From Nilaparvata lugens (taxonomy: Eukaryota > Arthropoda > Insecta > Hemiptera > Delphacidae), in assembly GCF_014356525.2 (NCBI RefSeq), contig NC_052506.1, positions 32,813,774-32,877,773 of the forward strand: a DNA stretch of 64,000 bases, read 5' to 3'. Each line of letters opens with the position of its first letter. Position 1 is the first letter of the stretch. Made by a program: the position numbers and the translations under genes. Positions 1 to 10,238 of the stretch are shown here, piece after piece. The notes beneath the pieces are model-generated. The model was not told the DNA's origin, did not search any database, and saw nothing but the letters and a program-made list of their open reading frames with translations.

Positions 1-2855
1 ACTTATCGTATTGTTCAAATCTTTTTGTCATTGAAACCCTAATCACGGATCAACGGGCGGTGGCTTGTATTTTGCCTATAATAATTATTAAAAAGAGAAG
101 GATCCAGCAGTCTGAATTTGAAAAAATTGGACCACAAGCGTTTGTGTACCTTATTAAAATATGAAAATTGGGAACCTGTCTTTGAAGAACCCAAAACTAA
201 CAAAGCATTTGATATTTTTATCAAATATTAAATAACTGTATTGTAGAATCACAAAAAAATATTGAATGCAAACATAATATAAAAATGTTAAAGCTCTGGA
301 TGACTCCTGGTTTGACCAATGCTATTTATGTAAGAGAAAAATTGCATAAAAACGATCCAAACAATTTGATCCTCAAAAGAAAATTCGTAAATATGAAAGA
401 TAAAATAAAATTATGGGTGAAAGAGGCTAAACTTCTATTTTACTCTTATCAGTTATTCATTCAAAAACATACCCCCGAGAAAAATAGAAAACAATAAAAA
501 CACTTTTACCGGTAAAAAACAATTATAAAGATACGGATATTGTGTTACAGGAGAATGATATTTTAATTGATGACAACCGCCTAGTTTCTGACGTAATGAA
601 TAAATACTTTATTGAAATGCCTAAGACTCTTTCTGATTCTTTTCCTGCTTTACCCACCCATACTCAAGCACAATCTTCAGAGTCCTTCAGAATCAAAACT
701 AGCCATAAATCTACTTTTTCAGCCCTATTACACTTGTTGACCTCAAAACATTTGTTGACTCTCTTTCTACTCGTAAAAGTTCGGGTGACTATGTTGTGAC
801 TGCTAGAATCCTTAAAGATAACTTTTTCGTCTATTTCTTCTGTTCTTATATATTATATTTGTTTAACTTGTCGTTGGTATCTGGTTGTTTCCCTCAAATA
901 CTAAAGTCGGTACTGTTGTTCCCATCTTCAAAAAAGGAAATAAACTTAGCAGAAAACTATACCCCCATCTCATTATTTGAAAAAATTATAAAAAGTAGAT
1001 TACTTTCATTCCTCAACAGCTGCAACTTTTTTCGGCATGCCAATTCGGTTTAATGGAGAATCTTTGTACAGAGATTGCCTTACAGCATCTTTTGGAATAT
1101 GTCTTCAGGATTAAACAGTGGCTATAATGATTCCCGCTAACAGCGGGAATCTTCCTGGATATTAGTAAGGCATTCGATACAGTGAATCATAGTCTGCTGT
1201 TCCGCAAGCTGGAAAGTGCTGGTGTAAGGGGAATTCCACTAGATAGGTTCAAGTCCTTCCTACAGGGTAGGAAACAGTATATGTAAGGATCAGAAAAGTT
1301 GCAAGTGAAGTATTACCCATAACTTGTGGTGTGCCGCAAGGTTCAGTTCTTGATCCTATTCTCTTCTTAATTTTTGTAAATGATTTGTATAATGGTGAAT
1401 TGAATGGACGGATAACTGCTTTTGCGGACGACACTGCTCTTTAATATAAAAGTAATAACCTTCAAGATTTACATCAGAAAATGCAGTCTGACTTGAACAA
1501 AATATCTTTATGGTTTACATGTAACAAACTTAAAATTAATGTAGCCAAAACTAATTATATGAGGAAATAGAGTCTTTCTGGAAGTGCTGACTTGCCTGCT
1601 CCACTGCGCTTTCACTCTCCGGTTTGTTCCTATTCTAACTGTGACTGTCCCAGTATCAGTCCAGCAAAGACTATCAAATATTTGGGTCTTTCACTGGATG
1701 AAAATCTGAATTGGAAGCACCAAATTGAAACTCTAAAGAAGTCTTCAAGGTTGTTCTATTCGATGATTTTCCATCGCATTAAATATTTGTGCGATTTTAA
1801 TGTAATGAAGGAACTTTATTTTTTATTTGTACATTCCAAAATTGAATATGGAATCACATGTTGGGGAAGCTCCTATTATGCTAATCAGGATCCAATTATT
1901 AAACTTCAAAAAGCTTTTATAAGATTGATAACGGGCAGTAAGTTTGATGATCATACATTTCCACTGTTCTGTCATATTAGAATCTTTCCTGTTAGGTTCC
2001 TATATGTATTTAAGGTTTTGTCATTGTTTTTTAATATAAGTGGAAATAGAGGCGTGACAATTGATTACTGTCAGCCTGTTACCGCATTTCGACAGACCAG
2101 GTAGACTGCAGCTTCCCAAGTCAGATGTCCTAAACCCAATTGCACTCTTTTTCGTAAAACGTTCATTTTCCTGGCACCTAGATTTTATAATGCTTTGCCG
2201 CTTCAGGTCAAGAATGCCATTGCTGCATGTAATTGTGAAAATAAGATTAAGAGATTAATTAAAATTTGGCTTTTGTCGCTCACTCCCGAAGCTCTAGAGT
2301 TTTTGTTCCTAATAACTGTTTGATCCGTCTATTTTTCTTTCCATTCTCTTATCTTGCTTTCTTTTTTTTCTCCTCTTAATTTTTTTGTATTTCCCCTGCT
2401 TTTCTTAAAGTTTTTTTGGTCAACATAAATCAATAAATTAATATTTTCATACTATTTGAATCTCTATTTTGTTTTTTTTTTATTATTTTTCGCTTTCTAT
2501 AATTTGCATCATCTCTTTAATAATTAAATACTAATTTCCTATTTTGATTACAGCCCGAAAATGTTTTCATTTTTTCATCTCTCTTTTTTCTTGCATGTAT
2601 TTTTTTTCTTTTTTCAGTCCATTCTATTGCTTTAGTAAAATATTGTGACTCCCTCCAGCGGTCCGTAAGTTGCATCTTACGTGCTGGATTGTATTTTTTC
2701 AATAAGTAATATTAAATTTGGTTTGTGATTCGTTACTAGGCATTTCTGTATTTTATTATAATTTTTTTTTGTTTTTGATATGCATGTATTTTACATTTTC
2801 TTGTATTAAGCTTATTGAGAATAAAACTTCATTCATTCATTAAATTTTATAGGCT
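1..2855 (+). mobile_element. Degraded non-LTR retrotransposon (LINE), 3' half
   Basis: The window opens inside a LINE. Broken frames give the end of an endonuclease domain (an ITDQRAVA-like stretch near 45-70), a linker (LKLWMTPGLTNAIYVREKL, about 285-340), then reverse transcriptase pieces: FLDISKAFDTVNH near 1150, CGVPQGSVL near 1325 and TAFADDTAL near 1410-1440. A C-terminal region (1592-2104) contains a Cys-rich NCDCPSI motif followed by a KYLGLSLDENLNW block. Many stops and frameshifts make it inactive. The 3' end is an AATAAA signal followed by an ATTC repeat at about 2825-2855. The same clade (FADDTA motif, Cys-rich spacer) recurs at 15191-20830 and 40612-43890. Confidence 0.8.
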
Positions 2856-3610
2856 AAATAACATTTACAAAGTAATTCTAATTCGGCATGTTTAATGTTC
2901 ATAACATTAAAACAAAACAAAATATTTTCACCAGAGCACTGTATGCTGCCAATAAGAAAATCAGTTGAAGAACTGTTACACCTTTCGTGGGACACCCTGC
3001 ATATTGAGAGAATTTAAAAAAGCTAATCTTAGCGAACCTGGTCATTTTAATAGGCTAATTTCCACACTGACTTACCATAGCTTTGAATATGTGTAATTTA
3101 ATCAAAAGGATTCAGTTAATATTAATTTTCTATAGTTACTATTTTCTCCATTATTTCATTTGTATATTGTATTATTACAAAAATTGTATGATGATGTTGA
3201 ATTTTTCCGATAAATAAATTATTATTTCATTATTATAAAAAAACAAACGTCTCACCCATTTTTCTATTTACCTTGACAGTAGATTTTCAAGTTGGAACTC
3301 ATGATTTCAGTTAGGTGTGGAGTTAATTTGTATTATCAATAAAAAATTTAATGCGATAAAACGAGAACAAAGGACATCTTCTTGAATGAATAATATTTTT
3401 ATTATTTCAAAATATAACATCAGGAGGACTTGATAAAAATCATGTTTATACGAGTGATTTAAAAACCTCTCGCAATTTAGAATGAAGGAGGGAGTTAATA
3501 AACATATATAAGATGCGAATATACTTGTCAGAAAGTTCAAAAATGGATTTAAAAAGATTTTACAATCATTACAGATAGTTTTCAAGTATAGTATCAATCA
3601 ATTGTGCTAT
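1826..3610 (+). repeat. Long direct repeat, copy A
   Basis: This segment is nearly identical to 10239-11920. It holds the last part of the first LINE, its 3' UTR and tail (to about 2855), and a further 750 bp of non-coding DNA. Because both copies share the DNA beyond the LINE tail, this is a duplicated segment and not two independent LINE insertions. Copy B lacks about 101 bp found here (about 1878-1978), with TATT at both edges of the deletion. Similarity stops abruptly after TTGTGCTAT at 3610. Confidence 0.9.
2856..3610. other. Non-coding stretch shared by the direct repeat
   Basis: I see no gene here. The sequence is AT-rich, and the open frame at 3307-3597 on the minus strand has no recognisable domain. 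The whole stretch is repeated at 11150-11920. It presumably belongs to the WRNIP1 intron or to an unrecognised repeat. Confidence 0.5.
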
Positions 3611-3668
3611 TGACACTTGTTGATTCCACCCATTTCGTAACTATAGACTGCAAACTTTCAATGCAGAT

Positions 3669-5684
3669 ATGGATAATGAACGATTAATAAATAATATGAA
3701 CTCAGAAATAAAATCATGTAAAACATCCAAGGGCAACCCAGCGATTCTGTATAAGGGATTCAAGTTCAGAAAGGCACCGTCAACTAGTAAGGGTGATGTT
3801 TGGCGATGTTTAGCAAAAGGGTGTTCTGTCTCACTCATAACAAACAACGATTTGTCTATTGTGCGGGATGTTTCGGGGTCGCACTCGCATGACTCGGTGG
3901 AGGACAACGAAGATAATGTGTTACTGACTTCAGCACCAGACACACACGATCATTCCAAGCAGGCAGATCTTGAACGGGAGAACGAGCGATTGAGAGCTCG
4001 GATGGAAGTACTTGAGGAGCAGTGGAGCGCCGCTATAAATCGTTCAATGGAGCTGGACATCCGTCTCATGGAAATGTCATCGTCCGAGTCGCAAGTGCAG
4101 AAGAACGAGGAAAATGTTTCTCCAACGTCGCATGGCAGCGCCCTCATCGACCGATTAAGCGCCTTTCTCAGATCAGAGCTCCTTGCTGATGCTGATATAG
4201 ATTGTTTTTGTAATTACCTTACTGAATCTTTCCCAGGCAATTACATAGTCTTACCGGCAGTTACAACAATGATTATTAACGATGAAGGGGCGGATTTATC
4301 GTTTCTGAATAGAATAGTTGATCAGAATAATGTTATTGTTTTTATCGTAAATGATAGTCTTCAAGCAGGATCTAATAACGGATGGTCAGGCTCACATTGG
4401 AGCATATTACTGTATGACAATGCCCAAAAACGTTTTATAGTCTAGACTCAATGGGTAGTTATAATGATAGGATTTCCACAGCATTGATTGGAAAATTGAG
4501 CTCTATATTCAATACTAATGAACTGATTAAACTGCCCTGTATTCAACAAACTAACAATTTTGACTGTGGGATATTCGCTTTGTATTTCATAGAAGAGGTA
4601 TTTAAATTTCGTAGAATAAATAGGACAAAATGTTTTAAGGAGAGCCTATTGGGAAATTCTCATTTTGATGCTTTTGGGTATAGATGGAGATTGCTTAGTA
4701 ACGTATGTAAGTTTTTAAAACCCAGTCAGATACTTATGTTAAGTCGCATGTATCATCACACAGATCAACGATTGATGTGGCTAATTGTTCCACTTCTGAG
4801 ATTACCTCAAATCACGCAAATAATTATGAAATTGATCAGAGAAATCTGAGGGCGGATAGGAGAAAACGTACCAAGGGAGTAGTGAAAATTTTTGGGAGTA
4901 GCCATGGCCGTGACATTGTTAATTGCTTTGAATCTGATTTCAAGCATTCAGTCAGTGGATTAGTTAAACCAGGGGCGAAATTCAATTCGATTGCAACTAA
5001 CATCATGAGTGATAGTAAGGATCTCTCCAAAAGCGATCATGTAATTATTATGGGAGGGGCCAATGATGTATATTGCAATCAGTCTTCAGTCTTTCTAAAA
5101 GGTTTACTGCCTCTTCTTCTTGTGATGAATTTCACAAATGTCCTTGTTACCACCATACCTATCCGATATGATCTTCCTGACTGGTCCTGTGTGAACCGCG
5201 AGATACGAAAAATCAATGGTAAAATAAAAAGATTTTGTGACAAAATTAATCATGTACGAATTATTGATATCACTGACCTTGAGAGAGACAAGTTCACAAG
5301 GCATGGGCTGCATTTAAATAGAAAAGGGAAGATTGCAGTCGCAGAAAAAATAAAAAATGTTATTAACGGAACACATGATAATGACGCAGCCATAAGTTTA
5401 GGATTTCATAGCTTTATGGGAAACTAGATTACGGTCCTGCTTGTGGAAAGCAAGAAATTAAACGATTAGTTAGGCAGGACCAAAGAGCTCAATTAATAGA
5501 GAATAATATAAATAAAACAGTTAACATGAATTATAGGGATGATTATGCCATATCTTGTCAGACTGAAAAATATAATAATTCGGTCAGCTTTACAACTAAT
5601 AGGCCTACGTATAACCTCTCTGATTTTCCAATTGGTAGTACCTGCAACAATCAATTTCGGTCTGAATCAAGTCAGCTTCTCTGA
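3669..5684 (+). pseudogene. LINE ORF1: FLYWCH zinc finger, coiled coil, Ulp1-like protease, SGNH esterase (frameshifted)
   Basis: Starts at the ATG at 3669. Four successive frame segments read as one protein if three single-base losses are assumed (near 4443, 4775 and 5410-5425). Segment 1 has a FLYWCH-like finger (YKGFKFRK, WRCLAKGC, SHSH; about residues 15-80), then a Glu/Arg-rich coiled coil (about 100-130). Next comes a C48 (Ulp1/SENP-type) cysteine protease: the His is in GSHWSILLYD, an Asp follows at the frameshift, and the Gln and Cys lie in QQTNNFDCGIFALYF. The last part (4777-5427) is an SGNH-hydrolase-like domain with GSSHGRD, GGANDVY and RHGLHLNRKGK as the Ser, Asn and His blocks. 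The reading frame ends with a TGA that shares one base with the ORF2 ATG. Esterase ORF1 proteins are known in CR1-like LINEs. The Ulp1 protease in the same protein is unusual. The catalytic assignments are inferred from motifs. Confidence 0.75.
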
Positions 5685-8584
5685 TGGTCAAGGTTGTCCA
5701 CCAAAACATACGTTCGTTGAGCAATAAAATAGATAGATTGGAAATATTCATTGACTTGGAAAAACCAGACTTTCTCATACTGACTGAGCATGGCCTAAAA
5801 AATAATGAACTGGGTTGTATCAATATAGAGGATATGCATCTCATTGATTGTTATTGTAGAGTTAATAAGAGCATGGGTGGTGTTGCAATTTTTCACAAAA
5901 TAATCTGCAATAAACAGCTCCGAAATATTTCTGAACTAAATGTGAGTGATCTCTGTGAGGAGGGTTGCATCGAACTAGCATGTTGTAAATTCAATATAAA
6001 TAAGGCACCATACGTGCTCCTAGGTGTTTATCGGCCTCCTAATGGTAACATACATTCGTTTTTTAACAATTTTATAAATGTTTTAGAATATCTGTCGATC
6101 AATATTGGAACTAAATTAATATGTGCAGGAGATTTTAATGTTGATTTTTTGGTTGACTCTTTACAACGTAGAACTTTTTTGAATATTTTGGATCAATTCA
6201 ATTTGGAATATAACGTCAGAGTTCCCACTAGGATAACAGTAACCAGTAAAACGGCTATAGATAATATAATCACCAGCTCTACATTAATGCATAAGAATAT
6301 TAACGTCATAGATTCTTGGCTTTCTGATCATACAGCCCAGTCCATTGAATTGCATCTAACAAAGGGTTTTCGTATGGGCCAACCAAAGAATGTTACACGC
6401 ACCACCTTCCGTAATTGTAGTGTTCATAATCTGGCCAATTTGAGAGCGGTTTTGTCTGGAATAAATTGGAATTTCATTACCGAAGAGAAGGACACAAACA
6501 GAAAATACGGGTTATTCCATTGCACCTTCCTCCACTACTACAATATTCATTGCCCTGTCATGACCAAAGCTCTACCCTCAGTTAGGAAGTCGCGTAGTGC
6601 TCATTGGATAACACAAGAAATTAAGCAAATTAGACTATTGCTTAAATTTGCAACGGGAAATGCGCATTCTATTCCCAATTTCAATTTATCCCTCATTAAA
6701 AACATAAAAATGTATTACGATCAGTTAGTAATTGAAGCTAAAAAACGTTACTATGGAGATATGATAAAAAACTCATCAAATAAATCTAGAACAAGTTGGA
6801 ATTTAATTAATCAATTTAGAGGTAAATGTACTGGAAAGAAAATTGAATCTTTAGCGCTTGATATTGAGAACGTACTTATGACTAACCAAGAGGAAATTGC
6901 AGCTGAATTCAATAGCTTCTTTGCGACTACTGCTCAAAGAATAAATAAGAAAATGAAAAAAACACAACACTTATCTAATAGTACTCCTGATAGCGTTCCT
7001 AGCTCCCATATTTTGCCGCCTGATCACTTTATTCTAACACCTACAAATGAAGAGGAAATCTCACGCATAATCAATAACTTCAAGCCAAAAAGTAGCACAG
7101 GACATGATGACATCCCGTTGAAGGTATTAAAGATCTGTTGTGAGGCGATTGCCCAGCCGCTTGTTTGCATTATCAACTCCATGTTCGAGAGCGGAGTATT
7201 TCCCAAAATTTTGAAGATTGCCAAAGTACTTCCACTTTTCAAAGAGGGCAGCAAACATGACATTAACAATTATAGACCTATTTCGTTATTGACAGCTTTT
7301 TCAAAGATTTTTGAAACGGTGATTCTTACTAGACTGGTGACTTATCTCTCTGAACATAATCTAATTTCACCAAACCAGCATGGATTTGTAAAGAACAGGT
7401 CAACTAGTACAGCCCTCATCGAGGTTTTTGAAGGTATAATAAAAGATATCGAAGGTGGCAACTACACTTCTGGAGTAATGCTCGACCTCTCTAAAGCTTT
7501 CGAGTGTGTAGATCATCAGTTGCTTTTGGAAAAATTAACTAGGCTTGGTTTAAGAGGAAAAGTGCATGATTTAATAAGATCTTACCTTTCTGATCGGTAT
7601 CAGTATGTTACAATTCATGGTAGTGACGGACAAACAGCTTCAAACCTAATCAGAATAACATCAGGGGTACCACAGGGATCTATTCTGGGACCACTTCTCT
7701 TTATACTGTACATAGATGACATCTGTTCACTTGTTCCTCTTAATAAACTTACCTTATACGCGGATGACACATCTTTAATTTTTTCACACAAAAACTTGAA
7801 TGAGATGGAGATTAATTGTAACTTGATATGCAATAGAGTCGTTCAATTTTTCAACTCACTTTCCCTCACAGTTAACTCAAAGAAGAGTAGTATCATTGAC
7901 TTCAGCCGAAGACATAACGCTTTTGAACCTCAGTTGTACATAGGGAACGATGTTATTAGCAATACAGAGTATGTAAAATTACTTGGTTTAAAGTTTGATT
8001 CAAAACTTGCATGGGATGAGCATGTTAATTTTATTATCGACAAGGTCAGTAAAGGCTTATTTGTTATCAGAAACATTGTGAGACTTGTTCCAATGTCAGT
8101 TTCAAGAATGGTATATTTTTCACTGTTCTATTCACATGTGGCTTATGGCATAGAGTTGTGGGGAAGCACTGCAGAGTTACACTTTTTAAAAATATTTAGA
8201 CTACAAAAAAGAGCAATCCGCTACTTGGCAGGGCTGAAGTCCAATGATTCTTGTAAACAGGCTTTTGTTGACTTAAATATACTTACACTACCATCAATTT
8301 ATATATTCAAACTGTTAATTTTCACTCACAAGCACTTATCTGATCTAAATAAAATTGCTGATATCCACACTTATAACACCAGAGGGAGGAATAAACTGTC
8401 TTTGAGACAACACCGACTGCATCTGTACGAGAAAATGCCCTCTTATATTGGAGCTAAATTGTTTAACAACTTACCTACCGAGCTGCAGTCCTTGTCTGAT
8501 ATAAAAATTTTTAAGAGTAAAGTGTATAAATTCCTGGTTTCACAAGCCTACTACAGTGTGAAGGATTTCAGTGATAGAAGGTAG
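5684..8584 (+). CDS. LINE ORF2: AP-endonuclease and reverse transcriptase, intact
   Basis: An uninterrupted 966-codon frame starting at the ATG at 5684, which overlaps the ORF1 stop as TGATG. The N-terminal APE-type endonuclease shows HQNIRSLSNK, ILTEHGL, GVYRPPN, AGDFNVDFL and SDHTAQ (residues about 5-230), used to nick target DNA. The reverse transcriptase follows, with [34 protein letters not shown] and the catalytic YADDTSL (about residues 525-700). The C-terminus holds the CR1/L2-type DIHTYNTRGRNKL and LFNNLPTEL blocks. The catalytic acids are present and length is normal for the clade, so this protein could be functional even though ORF1 in this copy is broken. Confidence 0.92.
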   Translation: MVKVVHQNIRSLSNKIDRLEIFIDLEKPDFLILTEHGLKNNELGCINIEDMHLIDCYCRVNKSMGGVAIFHKIICNKQLRNISELNVSDLCEEGCIELACCKFNINKAPYVLLGVYRPPNGNIHSFFNNFINVLEYLSINIGTKLICAGDFNVDFLVDSLQRRTFLNILDQFNLEYNVRVPTRITVTSKTAIDNIITSSTLMHKNINVIDSWLSDHTAQSIELHLTKGFRMGQPKNVTRTTFRNCSVHNLANLRAVLSGINWNFITEEKDTNRKYGLFHCTFLHYYNIHCPVMTKALPSVRKSRSAHWITQEIKQIRLLLKFATGNAHSIPNFNLSLIKNIKMYYDQLVIEAKKRYYGDMIKNSSNKSRTSWNLINQFRGKCTGKKIESLALDIENVLMTNQEEIAAEFNSFFATTAQRINKKMKKTQHLSNSTPDSVPSSHILPPDHFILTPTNEEEISRIINNFKPKSSTGHDDIPLKVLKICCEAIAQPLVCIINSMFESGVFPKILKIAKVLPLFKEGSKHDINNYRPISLLTAFSKIFETVILTRLVTYLSEHNLISPNQHGFVKNRSTSTALIEVFEGIIKDIEGGNYTSGVMLDLSKAFECVDHQLLLEKLTRLGLRGKVHDLIRSYLSDRYQYVTIHGSDGQTASNLIRITSGVPQGSILGPLLFILYIDDICSLVPLNKLTLYADDTSLIFSHKNLNEMEINCNLICNRVVQFFNSLSLTVNSKKSSIIDFSRRHNAFEPQLYIGNDVISNTEYVKLLGLKFDSKLAWDEHVNFIIDKVSKGLFVIRNIVRLVPMSVSRMVYFSLFYSHVAYGIELWGSTAELHFLKIFRLQKRAIRYLAGLKSNDSCKQAFVDLNILTLPSIYIFKLLIFTHKHLSDLNKIADIHTYNTRGRNKLSLRQHRLHLYEKMPSYIGAKLFNNLPTELQSLSDIKIFKSKVYKFLVSQAYYSVKDFSDRR

Positions 8585-8780
8585 CATAGTTTGTAGGTAG
8601 GCCTACTCTAGTCTTCCATGTGTGTTTTTTATTGTGTATTTATTATTGTTACTTATTAAGACCTGACGTTATTCAACTGTATATTATAAAGTGTACTGTG
8701 TTGAATAAAAAGATTATCTTATCTTATCTTATCTTAAAAACCTTACCCATCTTGTGCTACTCTATCTCTAGCATTTGTAG

Positions 8781-9895
8781 CTATTTCCCTTTCCCTGTTT
8801 TGAGCCAATTTATTAAAAAATCGTTATTTGTTTTTTTGACTGTTTTTAAACCAGAGGATTGCAAACGGCTTTCAATCAGCTCTGCCAATCTATTACAAAA
8901 GATTACTTTGCCAGATCGATTTAGATGCAACCCATGATTAGTGAAGTTATGTCTTTTCAGCCTTTCATTTAGAAAACAAATCCCCAGTTGTTTAGAATTC
9001 TTATTTTTTAGGCTGTTGATTGTATTATGGATTGATTTGTTTTGTCGAATTGATTGCTTCATTTAATTCTGGCCTATCAAACCTATTAGGAATAGTACTT
9101 ATTATTAAGTTTGTTTTTTTGCTGAGTGGCACAATTTCCTTGATTTTTTTCTGTTACTTGAGGAAGATGATTCAAGTTAGGTTCATTTATATTATTTGAG
9201 CCACCCAGTACAATTAGATAGTCATTTTCATCAAAGTCTTTAGTTTGTTCCCTAGCTGACTCTACAACTGCATTAATTGATGCACTTGGCTTGAAAAAAC
9301 ATTGGACATCAAATTTATTTTTTAATCTTTTATCAAGGAGATCACTGCAATCACGTCCATGACTGGACGTCAGTAGCAGAACTCTCCCTTTCCTATCTTA
9401 TTTCCCTCAGCTATATTTTTGGTTGCTGTCTTCAAAACCTCACTGTACGTTTTATTTCGACCATTTTTAGAGCATTTCCCATCATTTAGGTTAGATTCTA
9501 TTTTTTTGCATTTGGACGGAGGTTCTATCATACATTTAGTATTATCAAATTTAGATTTTAGTTTCTTATTTCCTCCGACATTAGACTACATTGATTTTTT
9601 AGATTTAGTATTTCTTTTTTATGGTCTTCATCTTGTAATTTTATAATCAGTTCCAAAGATTTAATTTCTTCTACCATCCCTAACCTTTCTTCCTCAGACG
9701 TTTTTAAGTTACTTCTAATTGGTTTTTTAAATTAGTGTGGCTACTTTGTAGTTGAGCAACTTTTTCAGCTAAAGTAGTTTGAAGAACTGGGGTTTTTGGT
9801 TTTGGCGTTTTTGAATTTTGGTTTTGGGAACGCGTAAGTACTCTCGCTATGTTTACATTTCTATTATTAACCTTCGGTGTTTTACTTGAGCTCAT
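8781..9895 (-). pseudogene. Second LINE ORF1 remnant (coiled coil and SGNH-like domain)
   Basis: Read on the minus strand, 9893 opens with MSSSKTPKVNN, a Ser/Thr/Lys-rich start, then a coiled coil (9895-9560). After frameshifts, SGNH-like blocks follow: LLLTSSHGRDCSD (about 9365), IVLGGSNN (about 9205) and FTNHGLHLNRSGK (about 8945). The layout resembles the esterase-type ORF1 of the neighbouring plus-strand element, but the sequence differs and no Ulp1 domain is visible. No endonuclease-RT ORF follows, because the plus-strand LINE tail ends about 40 bp away. Several frameshifts make it non-functional. Confidence 0.65.
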
Positions 9896-10238
9896 CTTCC
9901 TATCTAAGAAATTATATTACTTGCAATAATAATAATAATTGATTTATAAATGATAGGATTTTAATTTGGTTATAATTTTAGTCAAGTAAACTATCTATGT
10001 TTATTTTTAAATCTCGAAAACCTAACCTCAAACTAACCTCTAAACGGTGTTTGGCTTTTTAAAATAGAATTAAGAATTAAAATCTAAAACAAAATGATAA
10101 AAAGTGATCAAGAAACAATTAATAATGAAATAAACACAAAATTTGTACTTATCCGTGACTATTTATAACACAAAATCTTCCAAAACCCAGGAGCGAAATT
10201 ATGTAGTACTTTCATTCACAACCTCTCAAGGTCAACCC
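9896..10238 (-). other. Probable 5' leader of the minus-strand LINE remnant
   Basis: No coding signal. This AT-rich stretch precedes the minus-strand ORF1 start and ends exactly where direct repeat B begins (10239). A role as the 5' untranslated region is inferred from position only. Confidence 0.35.

Larger units (their letters stand above)
3611..8740 (+). mobile_element. CR1/L2-like LINE with protease-esterase ORF1, near full length
   Basis: A two-ORF non-LTR retrotransposon. ORF1 (3669-5684, broken by three frameshifts) is followed by ORF2 (5684-8584, intact). The end is an AATAAA-like signal and a short ATCTT repeat at about 8715-8738, as is common for CR1/L2/Daphne-type LINEs, which end in microsatellites. 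The element starts exactly where direct repeat A ends (3610). It lies in the WRNIP1 intron, antisense to that gene. The clade assignment rests on the YADDTSL motif, the C-terminal YNTRGRNK block and the esterase-bearing ORF1. Confidence 0.8.

Noticed and set aside
3307..3597. Small minus-strand gene, repeated at 11632-11907
   Set aside because: Its repetition is explained by the direct repeat, and no homology or start context supports a gene.
8781..10238. Twin-priming inversion of the LINE at 3611
   Set aside because: In twin priming the inverted 5' part lies upstream of the 3' part. Here the inverse ORF1 is downstream of the tail and is a different sequence.
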